Of a DNA stretch of 64,000 nucleotides, positions 1 through 13,000 are shown piece by piece. The DNA comes from Mariannaea sp. PMI_226. Its lineage: Eukaryota > Ascomycota > Sordariomycetes > Hypocreales > Nectriaceae. The translations under genes and the position numbers were made by a program. The stretch spans positions 2,976,001-3,040,000 of the forward strand of contig JANFOG010000001.1 of assembly GCA_024336345.1 (NCBI GenBank). The letters run 5' to 3'. Every line of letters begins with the position of its first letter. Position 1 is the first letter of the stretch. The notes below the pieces were generated by a model. The model saw nothing but the letters and a program-made list of their open reading frames with translations. It was not told where the DNA came from and ran no database searches.

Positions 1-1808
1 CCTTGACTTTAACTACTCCTTTGTTCCTCCTTTGGAGGGTGCCTGATGTATAGACATATCCTTGGGAAAATAATGCGTTGTTCAGCAGTCAGTACCTGTT
101 AGCGATGGACCCCATTTATTGACGCGAGTTTATGCAACTTTGCCGAACGTGATCGGTATTTGAATCCGAACGGCGACGGCATGTGGATGATTTGTGGAGG
201 AAACATTTCTACAGACGTGAAAAAGGGCGGTCCTGGAGCTGACCGACGTAGCAGCAGGACGGGGTTTGAAAAGAGCTAGTAAGCTCGCTCTATATGTATT
301 TTTCCAAGCCCCAAGGTTGATTCAGAACATGTTGTATCCGGATCAACCAGTTGGCAAGAGGGCTTATTCTTCTTCATTTTCTTCTCTTCCTTTTCTCTGT
401 TTCTATTCTTTTTCTTTTTCTTGTTCTCTCTCATTTCTCCTTTTTGGGAAACCCATTTAGCTGACAGTTCAGCATGGAACGGATTGGTCAGGTGGAATTA
501 TCTTTACATTATCTTCTGGTTTCTTATTATTCCATGTTCCGTCGCTAGTTTCTTTGACAGACGTGTGTATGCAGCATGATGGGAATACGAAAAATATATA
601 ATTACGGTCGCTTTGCAGTTTCCTTCTTGTGATGATGCATGTCAACATAAAGCAATTCCCACTGCTATTGCTCAGGTGAGTTGGGAAGTTCAAGATTCTA
701 CACCAGCACCGCCTCATTGGCTTGATACATGTAGATGCCTATTTATATCCACGTACCAGCTGGGTGTTGTAAGGGTTGGGAGACGTCAACTAGTACAACA
801 AACCCGTAGATATTGAACATCGTGCATAGATTGACGTGGCCGAGCAAAAAGGCAAGTGTCCGCGGCACTAAACTGCCGAAGTTTGGGAGCCAACATATTT
901 CTCAACAAACGAGGCCTGAGAAGACGTCTACGGCAAGGCTGTAGGAAGAGGCAATGTCAGAAGTTCCACCTCTGGTACTCGTGATAGCATGAGTCGCAAT
1001 GGCAACAGATTATGCCGCACTTTGATTAGTGCTGGAGCCAAGATAGTCCATCGTTTGACATTGCATTGTATAGATGAGCTTCAGCCTCAAAGAAATTCTC
1101 ACTGAGCCTCATTTTGGTCACTGAATCTTCGGCCCTGAACCCATTATTGTACCTTAGTGGGAAGAAAGGACCAAATCAGGCCAACGAGACCTTGGGGTCA
1201 CTGCCAGCTGATCTACACGGAATGGACCCATTTCTCCGCCAGAGTCCGGCGGGCGGAGCTCGTTTTGAGAGGCGCATCGCCAGGTGCTCCGGTGGCGTCT
1301 GCTGTCCAGTGCAACCGTGAGAAAAGAAAATGATCAGAATTGGGCGGGACAAGGGGGCCTAGCGACAAGCATTGCCGAACAAAGGAAGAAGGACAAGATT
1401 GGCTTCTGATTTTGATGCAGGTGAGCAAGCCCCCAGAGTCTGATCGGCCGATATATATTTACATAGTATGAGCCTTGCAAAAGTGGCCCATTTCTTCACG
1501 GAGGAGTCGAATGGGGGCAAAGCGGAAAGGCTTAGGCCACCTCAAGGGTTCAGGGCAGGCTTGTGGGGGACCGACGGTTCCGGTTGCTTACCAGGGGGGT
1601 TGGGCAGGAAGAGTCCAAGAAACAAAGTCTTTAGGGTTTAGTTATTATTGTTTATTTTTATTTTATTTCATCTATTGTACCAGGGCGAACAAAACCAGCG
1701 ACGAGTACGTTAGTCAGATGAGTATGTCGACTTTGGTCGGTGTTCTCTTCCTTGTCAACGCTGATACACGCCGACCTCAACAATCAACCCACTACTCCAT
1801 GTATACGG
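1..1808. other. Gene-poor region, no supported gene
   Basis: No reading frame here looks like a conserved protein. The frames present are short, start mostly at non-ATG codons, and lie in AT- and pyrimidine-rich sequence. The left edge may hold the flank of a gene outside the window. I see nothing else that I can name. Confidence 0.5.
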
Positions 1809-2087
1809 ATGATGATCCATCACTCTGGCAAAAGTAGAGCGTACCACTACCCCAGCCCTCAGGAATTCGAACTGAAGGAGGAGGCGATGCCCGCAACATA
1901 CGACGAAGTGGCAGCGGCAGCTCAGGATGCATCAAAGCCTGACCCAATAGTTTGGGGATCACCTTTTCATTATGAAGCAGTAGATATGGCTCGATATAGG
2001 AGAAAGGTCGTGCAAGCCACGTTGTGGCTCATCAACAAGCTCCCATGGAACTTGATTCACAAAACAGGCTATGCGGTAGGATGCTGA
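1809..2087 (+). CDS. Possible small protein, 92 aa (or 66 aa from the ATG at 1887)
   Basis: I do not recognise this product. An ATG at 1809 opens a frame closed by TGA at 2085-2087; a second in-frame ATG at 1887 gives 66 residues. The later part reads like protein, with an acidic/alanine-rich start (EEAMPATYDEVAAAAQ) followed by a Trp- and Lys-containing segment that includes KVVQATLWLINKLPWN. No signal peptide, domain or cysteine pattern is visible. It stands alone, about 6 kb from the nearest clear gene. It could be the last exon of a longer unrecognised gene, since GT- and AG-like sites occur just upstream, or it could be chance. Codon use is not decisive at this length. Confidence 0.25.
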   Translation: MMIHHSGKSRAYHYPSPQEFELKEEAMPATYDEVAAAAQDASKPDPIVWGSPFHYEAVDMARYRRKVVQATLWLINKLPWNLIHKTGYAVGC

Positions 2088-5000
2088 AGGGGGAAGGGCC
2101 GACGCCACATCTCAGACAATTAGGAAATAGCATGCTTTGCTGCTTCTGATGCTGCTAGTTTGTAACGGGAAAAACGCTGCGAACGGCAAGATTATCTGGT
2201 GATGATGATGACTGTTGCATGAGTTGACATGGATGATGGGTCGAGAAGGTGAATACGGAGGGGGGGAAAGGTAAGCTTCTTTGACGCATATTTTTAATTA
2301 GAGCAACATATCGATTAGGAAAGCTAGGTCACTTCTAAAAACGACTGTAGCTGACAGTCTAGAGTTCAATTGGGATTGAATGTTGTAAGTGTTATGGAAT
2401 CTTTTTCTGCGATAAGTGCCATAAGTTATGCGAGGGATCGAACGCCGAGACAGCATATCCCACTGACTCTAGCCTCGATTAGGATGAAAGCCGAGCAAGG
2501 GAAACTGACAAAAAGAATACTATAATTGTAAAATAACAATTATCGCGCATCAAGCCGACACTAACAAGTAACTAGACTATCTCTATCGGAACGACGGGGA
2601 GGCTAGAGAGCATGCATATGGCGCTTGGGAGCTCAATGTGTTGTCTCGCTTTGTTCACACACACAAACACACACACATTGGGTACCTGCAAGAAGGTGGC
2701 TTTGTAATTCGTACTTTGGACTGGACTAGACTGCCGCCAGAGCCATCACAGGAGAGAAAGCAGAGAGCACACCCTGTTGGAGAGAGTGATGAGAGGGAGC
2801 GCGGATAGCCTTGCGAATGCCGCAGGCGCGGGGAGGGGTGCTCAATCAAGTCGAGGGAACCCCTCCCCCCTCCCCCAACAAGGCGAAGCTGACAAGTCTG
2901 AAACAAGTCAAACGGGGCATTGAGGCTGGATAGTTGGTCTTATCACAGGGCTGGGAAAAGCGTGTTTCTCTCTCTCTTGCTAAAAAAGTGCCCCCCAGAA
3001 CCAGAAGGATCCGAGGATGTCTGCAGGAACCCCCAGATCTGGCAGACAGGAAAGCAGGGCGTGTGTTGAGGCAAGCTGGTTTCAACGGGTGAGATGGGAG
3101 TGCGTGCATGTGCCGTACTGTAATGCCATGTATGCATTGCCCATGGTACGCGGCAGTAAGTATGTTTGCTTGTTTGTTTGTTTGTTGCCGTGTGATTCAG
3201 GTCGGCCAACACATTTGCTTGTCCATACATCTTATAGGGTTAGCCGCAAACATCCAGCGGCAGATGATGGTTGCGAGTACTCCATATAGCACCTCCTAAG
3301 TGGATGACATGAAAAAGGCTTCCGTAACACCTGATCAGTTAGCAGCTCCTAGTCTCTGGTGCCTCAGGTCTTACCCACAGGCTGAAGTAGACTAAACAAC
3401 CAGGGAATAGAGAAGTGTATCAATGAGAGAGAGATTTGAGGCGGAGTGAGCGAGAGAAAAAAAAAAGCAACATCATCGCCAACGCCGGGCTAAAGCAAAG
3501 GGCCCCAAGCCCACGCACCTCCCATTACTGAAAAGACTAGGGACCCGATTCGAACATGTATCATACAATTCTGACTACTTGGGGTACCTACTTCACAGAC
3601 GGCCGGGTTTTGGTGTGGCTGTGGAATAAGAAAAAAAAAAGAGGTCAACAAAGAAGCCCGGCCCCCCTTGCGACCTGCCGGTATCCTGGTCATGCGTGTG
3701 CTTGGAACAGACGAGATAGACGCAGATGTGAGTTGATTGTACTAGATTGTGGGGTGAGGGGGGCAAAGCGCTTAAGAAGACAGAGTACAAACAAAGCATG
3801 GTGGTGAAGGGATTAAAAAAATAATGTCCAAAATAGAAATGGATAAGATGGAAAATGACATATGGCGCCATAGAGAGACGGGAAGCCACACACAAAAAGC
3901 ATACACACGCGCGCACACACATAGACGTAGCGCATGCTCTTCAATTGCCCACCCACTCAGCTACTCACCCACTCTCACTTCTTATGCGAAGGCCTTCGTA
4001 ACAATGCCGTGCCTTTGACGAACAGGACCAAGACGAGCAGTGGGAGAGTTGGGTGGGAATCAGGGTGTTGCGCCGGCAGTGGGCGGAAGAAGGCGGCCGG
4101 GGGGTGAGGGTGTGTGAAAGTTCGCTTGCTAACGTACCAGGAGCCAATTGCAACCCTCTTCACGTTGCTAGACGCGCGCGTAGCCTTACCCAAAGTAGAA
4201 TGGTCCACAAACACCCCGGGGCTGATGCCTATTGGCTCATGAAGTTACACCCTGCATGGGTTAGCAAGGTTAGCAAGGAAGTGCCTGCAAACTGGCCAAC
4301 CACAGGATGGCTTGCAGCCTTGCAATACCTGAGCTAAGCCTAAAATGGGGCAGAACCGGTCAAGGTCCATGTTGAAGCGGCAGGTCTTATCCTGGCTAGC
4401 GCGTCCCGACAGAACGGTACGCTAAGGACTCGGAGTGGGGCTCACAAGGATCGGCAACCGCGCCTGAATGGCCGACTCCAACGCCGCATTTCTAGCCAAG
4501 GGGGTACGTACCGTCTAGTGGAGAGTACCTATCTCGACGTACCCCCCCCATCAACTCAAGGGACTATGCCCGCGCTGTGCCCACAGTCACAAGTCCCGTT
4601 TGCCCTCTTTCACCCTCCCTACCCTCGTTCTCTCATCCTTCCACGCCGATCCAGCAAAAAATGCGGAATTACCGTCTGTTTCTTTCCACGGCTCTGCTCT
4701 GTGAGTTGCCTTGCACAGCGGAGCATTGCACAGCGGATCACTGTACCCTGTATTTCCGTACAAACCCCACCCTCCTTGTCTGGATACCGGCCTTTCTTCC
4801 CCCCCCTCTCCCCCCCTCTCTCTCTAGTTCTGGTCGGCCGTATGACTCCTGCATCTCGGTGCAGCGCTACTGAGCGAGGCTTATGAACCTTTCCTCTTGG
4901 CTATGAGGTACTGTATGCTATCTCTGTTGCGTAATACTGTGCTACTGTGCCGACTATAGGGATGTCCATGACTCCCCTCACTCGTTGGCAACTTCTGGTT

Positions 5001-8000
5001 TCTCTCCCATCAAGGGCTTGGCTTCCGGATTGGATTGCGCTGATCCTTCGTCGGCGCCGTCCGGCTATGGGAAGGATGTTTCAAGGCGTTATGTCCGACG
5101 GTGACTTGAGAGAATCGGAGTTTGTCAGCTTTCAATGGACTCTGTTATGGTGGCAGCAATCTTTCATTGTCGGCTCGGCCTGCTGTCATGTGAAATAGGA
5201 GTCAGTTTCTATTGCTAAATCTTGTTGTTGTGTAGTTAGTGAAGGGCAAGTGAGCAAATAAGCAAGTGAGCCCAATTTCCTCCGAAACTGTAGTATTCTG
5301 TTTTGCCGTCACCTAGTTTTTGAGCCATAGATGGACATGCATTTTTATTTTTATCTTCTTTTTCCCTCATTTATTTTCCTTTCCTTTCCCTTTTTTCCTT
5401 TTTTTAGTGGAATTTCGTCTTCAATCTAATCCCATGCACGACACTTGGCAAAAAACTCATGATTCCCAAGCACCAAGGATTGCATGTACCTAGGACTACT
5501 TTAGATAGGTGACGAAGGATGGCATCAGCGCTGCGTCTTAACCGATTGGGAAGCAGAATGTAGCCCCAGAAGACAAGGATCATGCGTTCTGGCTAGTTCT
5601 AATCTGTAGGGAGTTACGGGCTCGGTTTCAAGGTCTTCTGCGAAGCCCATCCTTGTCCTTGTTGAGCATTCCCTTCTCTTGACCTTCTTCTTTCTTTCTT
5701 TCTTATTATTTTTTTTCATTTTTTTTTTCATTTTTTTTTCCCTCAGTTCACTGCGACGTCAGATCCTGTTCTTTATTGCTGGTATGACCACAAGATTACC
5801 TGTGTTTTTATCTTCAATCCGATGCAGCCCAGTGATTACTATTACTCTTGCTAGCATGCATGCATCCTACTAAGTTAGTCAAACATAAAATGTATTTTGC
5901 CACTGGCTGGGAACATTACTGGTAGATACCTTTTTTTTTTTTTTTTTTACTCGCTCACATATTTTTTTTTTTAACTTGCCGATCTCTCGATCGATGGACG
6001 CCAACGGCCCGCGCAGCCTCTTCCCGCATCCCGGCCTTCGTCCGGCGCCTCTTTTCCGTCCCACTTACAATGGAATACGTCACGTCAAAATAATTCGTGG
6101 AAATTTCAAAGTGACATCCTCTCCTTTCCCTCCATCGCCTCATCGACTGATGGGAGAAGGGCAGTGAGAAAATAAAATCTACTCATCTTTACCTTGTCGT
6201 GTGCATGTAAATTCTCACTGACTATCGTACCCGTCTGAAGGAAGTGTGGGAGACCTTTGGTCGCCGCAACAGCCGGTATCCCCCCTTCGGGCAGAACCCT
6301 GACTAGCCCCGTCTACCATCAACAAGTAGAAGTGGAAGTGGAACTTGAGCAGTTAGAGAGCAGCCTTGCACGAGCCCTGCTCGTTCTGTTCGGTCAAGCT
6401 AGGCCACCTCCCCGCTTGGGCCAAACTACGGTATCTGAGCTGGGCTTCGATTCTCATCCAAGGCTCACAAGCACGACAGGACGTCTTCCGCCAAGGGGAC
6501 CTGGCCAGGTTTCCCCCCTTCCCCTCCCCTCTCCCTAGTCCTTCTCGAACAGCCCGTAGTGCTTGCTTGGATTAAAAGATCCACACCGGTGGCGGTAAAT
6601 GGACAAATCATCATTCACTCATGATGCGCTCCCGGGCTATGTCTGTTGGACGGTACCACGCATCATGGCCACATCCGTCTTGCTATCCATCAGGAGACCT
6701 ATTTTATAAACTGTTGAAAAAGAAAAAGGAAAAGAGGTAACAACATTCAGCAGGCTTCCAGGGCTACTCAACCGCATAAACATGAGGGCAGCTCACAGGC
6801 AGTCAGCAAGCCGGCAAGTGAGTCAGTCGTTTGGTCGAATTGGAATTGGCAGCAGCTCATGGTAAAACATACGGGCAGTCCATCCTTCTCGTACAAACTG
6901 CATCAGCCCTGCCGCTCTCGTGTCTATATTCCAACAAAATATGCTATGCAACCCGTTGTCAACACCCTTTTCCCCGCCTAGGCCGCTGGAGACTTGCTTT
7001 CTCTTGAAACTGTCCAATTCCCTTCCAAGAATAGAGACACGGCGGCTCGAGAGCACGCGATAGTCCAAAGGGGAAAACGTGGCCATTGAGAGTTGCACCT
7101 CATGTCGGTGCAGGTTCCTGATCAAGGACTCTGTATTCTGTACAGATTCATCTGTACAGATGTACCATAGTTTGTCTATCCCATCCATCAAATCTTTCTC
7201 CCAGGAAAACATCTTCATCGCTGCACACCCGCGTATCCAATTCCTACTCCAGGGCCCCAAGTCCACCCCCCCCCCCCCCCCCTCTCCCCCACCCACACGA
7301 CCCATGTCAACCACAGCCTTCTCGACTTACACCCCTCCCCCGTCTCTCCGCTCCTTCAGTCCTCTCTTCTTTTTCTTCCTCGTCTTCCTGCTCCTCCGCC
7401 TCCTCCACCCTCTTCCCCCCAGTAGCACACACAAGTACTTCTCTCACACTTCGTACATAGCAACTACTACATGTCCTCCAACACATCTTAGGGCCTCTCT
7501 CCACTGAATGTCTGTGTGTGGTATGCACCTAGTCCGAGTTATTGCATGCCCCATCCCACAGAGTGTCTTCGCAACACCCCTCTCCTCGGCGGCTATCTGT
7601 CATGCACGACAGTTCCAATGTACCTTGCTCTGCCCTTCTTCCCTTTTGCTTCTTACCCTCTTTCACCCATGGTAATGCGCAAGGGACCCTCCGACCTGGG
7701 GCTCATGTACTCTCTCGTCCTCCCCCCCAAGGGGGCAAGTTCCGGGTTTCTCGATTCCTTGACTTCCCCCCCTAGCCTGGCTTCCAACCTCCAGGGGCCC
7801 CTTCCTCTCGATCCCTGAAGTTGTTAATATCGTTTTCTTCAAAGAGGTGCAGGTACTTTTATTCGGGCGTTGTTTGCCTACATCTGCCTGGTTGATCTGT
7901 TCTCCACATGCTTTTCACCTCCAAATGCCACTCGTTATACAAAGAGAGGCCGGTTTCTGCGTCCCCGCAAGGCTTTCTCTCTTTTCCTCAAGTCATCAAC

Positions 8001-8357
8001 TTTTCTTCCAGACCTTAAATCACAGCCCACACCGGTCGCGGCCAGGAAAGGCTGATTTTGATCCTCCTATCTTTTCCACCTGCTTCCTCATTCATACACG
8101 AACACATATATACCCATCTGCCTTGCCATCACTTCAACCTCCCAGAATACCCTCTTCAAGAAGCTTCATCTCTAGACCATAGCCTCAAGTCTTGAGACAT
8201 ATAGATCTACCACACCCCCGCAGCTACGACAATTACAGACTCACAAACATTTTCTTGCAAAACTTGCAAACAATTCTATCCTATCAACATCGCCCCCACG
8301 GTGCCCACCGACAAACTTGGACCTTTGACTGTCCACAATTCAGCCCTCGAATTCCAC
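2088..8357. other. Long gene-free region upstream of the Myb-like factor
   Basis: This stretch has no supported gene. It contains simple repeats (a TTTG-rich run near 3163-3186, an 18-T run at 5931-5948, a 17-C run at 7266-7282) and pyrimidine-rich DNA at about 7260-7420 and 7980-8290. The last few hundred bases are probably promoter and 5' leader of the transcription factor that starts at 8358. The C/T-rich leader resembles fungal 5' UTRs (inference). No TATA box or operator could be fixed with confidence. Confidence 0.5.
7266..7282 (+). repeat. 17-base poly-C run
   Basis: Uninterrupted C homopolymer followed by further C/T-rich sequence, upstream of the transcription factor. Its length is prone to sequencing and replication slippage. 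Confidence 0.9.
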
Positions 8358-10032
8358 ATGACCATGGTTGAGCAGCAGTACTTTCCCGCTGGCCTAGCAC
8401 AATCTGATGACATCTCGGGATCTGTACCAACTACAACATCTGCCTATCCAGATCTGACCCCCTACACGATAGTAAGTCCCACTTCTCAAGAAGAAAAAAA
8501 GTGATAAGTAGCAGACGAGCCGCCTCGTGTTTCTTTGCTACTCTCCTTTGGCATGGACCCGACTCACCATTGATTGACAGGTCTCTTCTTCCCCATTCAC
8601 CTACCCAAGCCAGTGCGATCCCCGTCTCCTGACTCCCAGTTCTACATCGGGGTCGCCTCCTCAGGAGCAGACTCGCAAACTTGCACACCAGTACCCCTCA
8701 TCTGCTACACCTGCACCACAGCAGCCCACCCCTCCAGGTAGCACCAGAATGTATTCCCAGCAGTGGACGACGTCTTTCGACATGTCCAGCCAGTCTACGC
8801 AGCCGGAATCGTCGATGGCAACTCCTGCTCCAGTTCCCTCCGAATATATGGGATCTCCGTACGGCAACGATGGACGTCGAACACCGGGGCCTCCTGTGCC
8901 TTACATGGGCGCGTTTGGAGTGTCAAACGGCCCAGAGCCGCACGACATGAACCAGTCTTATTATCCGATGCCACCCCCAATGGACCACCACCAGCAGTCT
9001 CAACCTCTGATGGTGCCTCCTTTGTCGCTATTGAACAACGACTCGGCATCTCATTTCCGGGCTCGTCACCTTACACCCGAGGACCACTCCGTTCCCGGAA
9101 TGTCTGATCACTCCATCAATGGTTCCCCCGGCAGACGCTCCGCTTCTACTGCCGGAGGGCGAATCAACAAGAAGAGAACCAACAAGTCTCGTGGAACACA
9201 GAAAGCGCCTGTATTGAACAGTCCGCACGAAGAACATAAGAACTGCCTTGGTCAAGAAGTTGCTCCTCAGCTGAAGCTCAGTTGCCCTGACGAGGAGCGT
9301 TGCATCTTCGATTCCCGCTGGAAGCATCGCAACCAGAAGGGCCACGACATGTGGGAGAGCATACAAACGGACTTCGAGACTAAATTCCAAAAGCGACCTG
9401 GAAAGGAGATGCTGCAAATGAAATTCAAACGTGGCCGTTCCAAGTATTTTGAATGGCTCCCTGAAGATGTAAGTTGTACCCACCAGCCTCCTCAACCATT
9501 ATGAGCGTACTCTAACCTTGCATTTTCTTAGGAGAAACTCATGGTGGAAGCCTGGAAGCAGGTCGAGAAGAACCGTTACCAGCTCATCCTCGATACTTTC
9601 CACGAACTCGGAGGCTCTCGCAACATGCGCCTAAATGCTAGCGATGTCGAGTGCAAGGTCGTCAATGACCTTAAGCTTGAAGAAGGGCTGTACATCGAGT
9701 CACAGGGCGATCTCAACCTGCGCCGACGCCGCAAGTCCAACGCACCAAAGAGACGGACCAACGGTCGTGGCGTGGACGAACCATTGAGCGACGAGATGAT
9801 GAGCGTCGGCTCGCATACAAACGAGGACGAGGTCATTAACCAAGTACATGGCCGATTAGACTACAACCTCGAAGAAACGTCGTCCTCTGGGAACGACAGA
9901 ATGGACATGCAAATGTGGGGAGACCAGCCCATCAAGATGGAGCCTGGTGTTGTGATGCCTCCGCACACGGAGGCAGCGCCTCAAATGATTAGGCTGAGTC
10001 CAGTGGCAGCATCGTACGGACGACAACGATGA
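8358..10032 (+). CDS. Myb/SANT-like DNA-binding transcription factor
   Basis: Probable nuclear DNA-binding regulator, 500 aa. Exons are 8358-8471, 8581-9468 and 9532-10032, with introns of 109 and 63 bp that have GTAAGT donors and CAG or TAG acceptors, all phase 0. The ATG at 8358 is the first in-frame ATG of the leader frame; the one at 8364 is an alternative. Residues 1-250 are rich in Ser, Pro, Gln and Met and look disordered. About residues 270-408 form a compact charged core, starting near PDEERCIFDSRWKHR and containing DMWESIQTDF and KRGRSKYFEWLPEDEK. This core has regularly spaced Trp residues as in Myb/SANT or trihelix domains. It ends in a basic patch (RRRRKSNAPKRR) that could serve as a nuclear localisation signal. 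The C-terminal part is acidic and Met/Pro-rich. The Myb-like label rests on pattern only; I cannot name an orthologue or target. The long gene-free upstream region fits a developmentally regulated gene (inference). Confidence 0.75.
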
Positions 10033-13000
10033 TTTTGTCATTGCAAGAGGATTTGTTTACGCGGCGCAAGGTGGTTGGAGGTTATGATACGAACACAGTA
10101 TGCCAAGGCTGGACATTTATAGTTACATACATCTTTGTTACGATATACCATAGTTGAGATCTCTGTTTGATGCTCTCGCTGGAGAGCCCCCTGCTAAATA
10201 AGACTGTTTCTTTTTTTTCTCCCAACAAATATTGTGGTATTTACAAACTTTGCAGCGGTGATTCTATGTGTACGTTACATGCGTGAAGGAGACTTAGCAT
10301 CCTTCAGTAGTAGTGTTGTGAGTGGAGGTATACAATCATACAGGTCCTCTCACCCATAGCCATTGGCCCAGGTATGGCGCAGTTAATGGCGGGTAATTAG
10401 TGGCCGTGGCTCTTTTGTTGCGGCTGGGACTCTTTGTGCTCCGAGAAGCAATGCTATCACCGGTCTGCTAACTACTTAGAATGTAGGCTGTTGGGTCACC
10501 CAGGCAGCTCTCAACAGCCTTTGGTCAGTTCGTCCCGACAGTTTGTCACCATCATGCCCGTGGCCGTTTCAAGGAGGAGGCTGTGGAATGGGTGGGTTTC
10601 CCCATTTCACAGCCAGGCCGGAATCGCGGCCATCCGCCAGGCGGACAGACCACAACACCGAGAGTGTGCCTTGTCCCTCTGGATCTTTTTGAGGGGCCTT
10701 TCAAAGTAGCCTCGCCTTTGCCCTTTGAGGAGGAATGGTGAGGGGAGGGTGGTCGCCACCGTGATTTTAGTGAAGGAACTGGTAGATCTGAGATCACCTC
10801 ATTCCTCGAGGTGTAAAAGTCTGGGGTTGGCTATGATTAGGTGCACGGGTTAGGGGCCGTTGATGTAGATTGGCGATCATAAAATACCTACTAATATTAA
10901 TAAATAAGCAGCCGAAGATAGTGGCCTTCGGGCATTACTATGTTGTTGGGTGTCCCGCTTCTTTTTTTTACGTTCCCTTTCTTCTTCCTTCATGGCGTGT
11001 TGTGGGAGAACCAAAAGGGAATTGATGGAGACCCAGAAAAGGGGGCAGAGATTTCAGCAAGACAATTCAGTGTCGGCTTGCGTGTTCGCGAATGCAACAA
11101 TGTGTAAACGGTCCCGACAGTCTGGAAAATTGCGCTTCTCAAGTAATTTGGTTTTGCTGCGCTGTGCTGCAACGACAAGCATGCAGCTGCCGACAAGGAT
11201 TCGGGCTGGTGCTGCCTTGGCGCCAGGGAGGGAGGGGAGAGGGGAACGAGGGTGTACATAGTAGACTGAGACAAGAACGAGGGTCCGACCTCGAGTCCCC
11301 CAAAGTGCGAAAACGACCGGCGCCGTCGGCCGACACCCTCGTCGAAGCTGAGCAGGGATCATGTTCTCTTTGAACCCGATGCAGATCACGCCGTTGACAG
11401 TTCGGCAATGGGATAATGGCCGTCAACCCCGAAGGGGCACGTTGAAGCACCTACCCGCCCGTCCGAGTTCAACCATACTTTACTTGACTCTCGAAAGAAA
11501 CATGAGGCCTGAGCAATTGACCATCATCAGATGCTCGATTTTGAATCGTGAGAGTGTGTCGAAAGATATATCCGTTCACTACAAGACCACCATAACTCCG
11601 AGCACGAAAACAAGAACAACGGGGAATAAGTTGTACGTAATATGCAGATTCGATCGCCGCCAAACAGAATGAGTGGGCCCTCATCTGTACATACACAGTA
11701 GTACTTATTTTGTTTGCTTGTCTTTGTTTGTTTTCTCGAATGCGGAGACCTCTCACGGTTCCGCAGGCTACCTTAGGCAGCTTCTCTCATCTATCGTCAA
11801 CGTACTGACCCAGCGCCAGCGCCAGCGCGACGCCAGTCCATCCCTGGAATCCTTCCCCCCCTCTCAATGCAGATATGTTCTTGGTCAATTCCGCTGCGCC
11901 ACAAGCAAATATGTTTCAGTAGAATGCGGCGCCAGTCGTATCATGGATGACTTTTGTGGGCATTAAAGAGACCGCACCCAAACCCCCGGGACAGAGTGGA
12001 CAGTTCGTCTTGCGAATCAAGTGATAAGTTACACCGTGTTCGGAAAATGGAAGCGAGCACACTTCGGAGGCGCTTTGAGGAGGAGGGTGGGTGCGCAAGG
12101 TGAGTTGTCAACGTGTTCGACCAGCATGAATGCCGACAAGCAAAGGTGTTGAAGGAAGAGTATTCTTAATATTGCCAACCCCAGATATACGCGGCAACGA
12201 ATAGTCCAAGATACCCATTAGGCGCAAGAGCACCAGTCTCCCTGGGGCAGAGACGGACCAACAGTAAACAGCCAACACTCGTCCGTCAGATGCGGTTGCC
12301 GATGCCGTAACATAAGTCTCATCGGGACGTAGGGTGTATGTGCATTGGTGGCTGGCCTAATGCATCTTTCCCCCCTCAGCAGAACACTTTTCTGACAGTA
12401 GCTCGAAGCAACCACTCGGCAATGCCGATGGGAACAATCAAGGTCCTGCCTGTCTTCAGCAAGTTTCGATCTCGTCATGTATGCTTCCGAGGTTTGGTCG
12501 AAGCGCCCCGTCCCATCGATGACGCCCTCGCAACCATTCGTAGGGAGCCCCTCAGCCAACTCTGCCGAATTTGTCCGTTTTGACGCGCATCTTTTCAGCC
12601 CACTTCATCACTGCACACCTGCGTCAGTCGTGCTATTGGTTCATCAATGATACGACTGCTGGGGTCTCAGATTGAAAACTCATAGCAGGATTGGCTCCTC
12701 CCATCTAAGGCCGAGTAGATGCAGATGCTCGTGAAGTCCTTCGCCGCACATCAGCCGAAGCAGCAACCACCCTAAAGGTGCGGCTGTGATATATCCCGAA
12801 TTGCAATTATGCTACACCGGTGATAAGGGACAACTTTTCGGCGATTTCTTGATTCAGAATCGTCCGACTCGTTGCATTATGAGTGCTATTTGACGTTATT
12901 TGACATGAGCAGACAGGCATTCCCCGGGAAGAACGTGCAATGCAGACACATGACAAAAACCGTCGATAGACCCCAAGCACATAGAATATTATGTAGCCTG

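Noticed and set aside
2420..2500. tRNA-like B-box (GTTCGATCC) on the - strand
   Set aside because: The flanking bases do not form a T-stem, and no matching acceptor stem or A-box could be found.
3545..3565. Second B-box-like sequence on the - strand near GATTCGAAC
   Set aside because: The bases around the loop do not pair, so no tRNA fold is possible.
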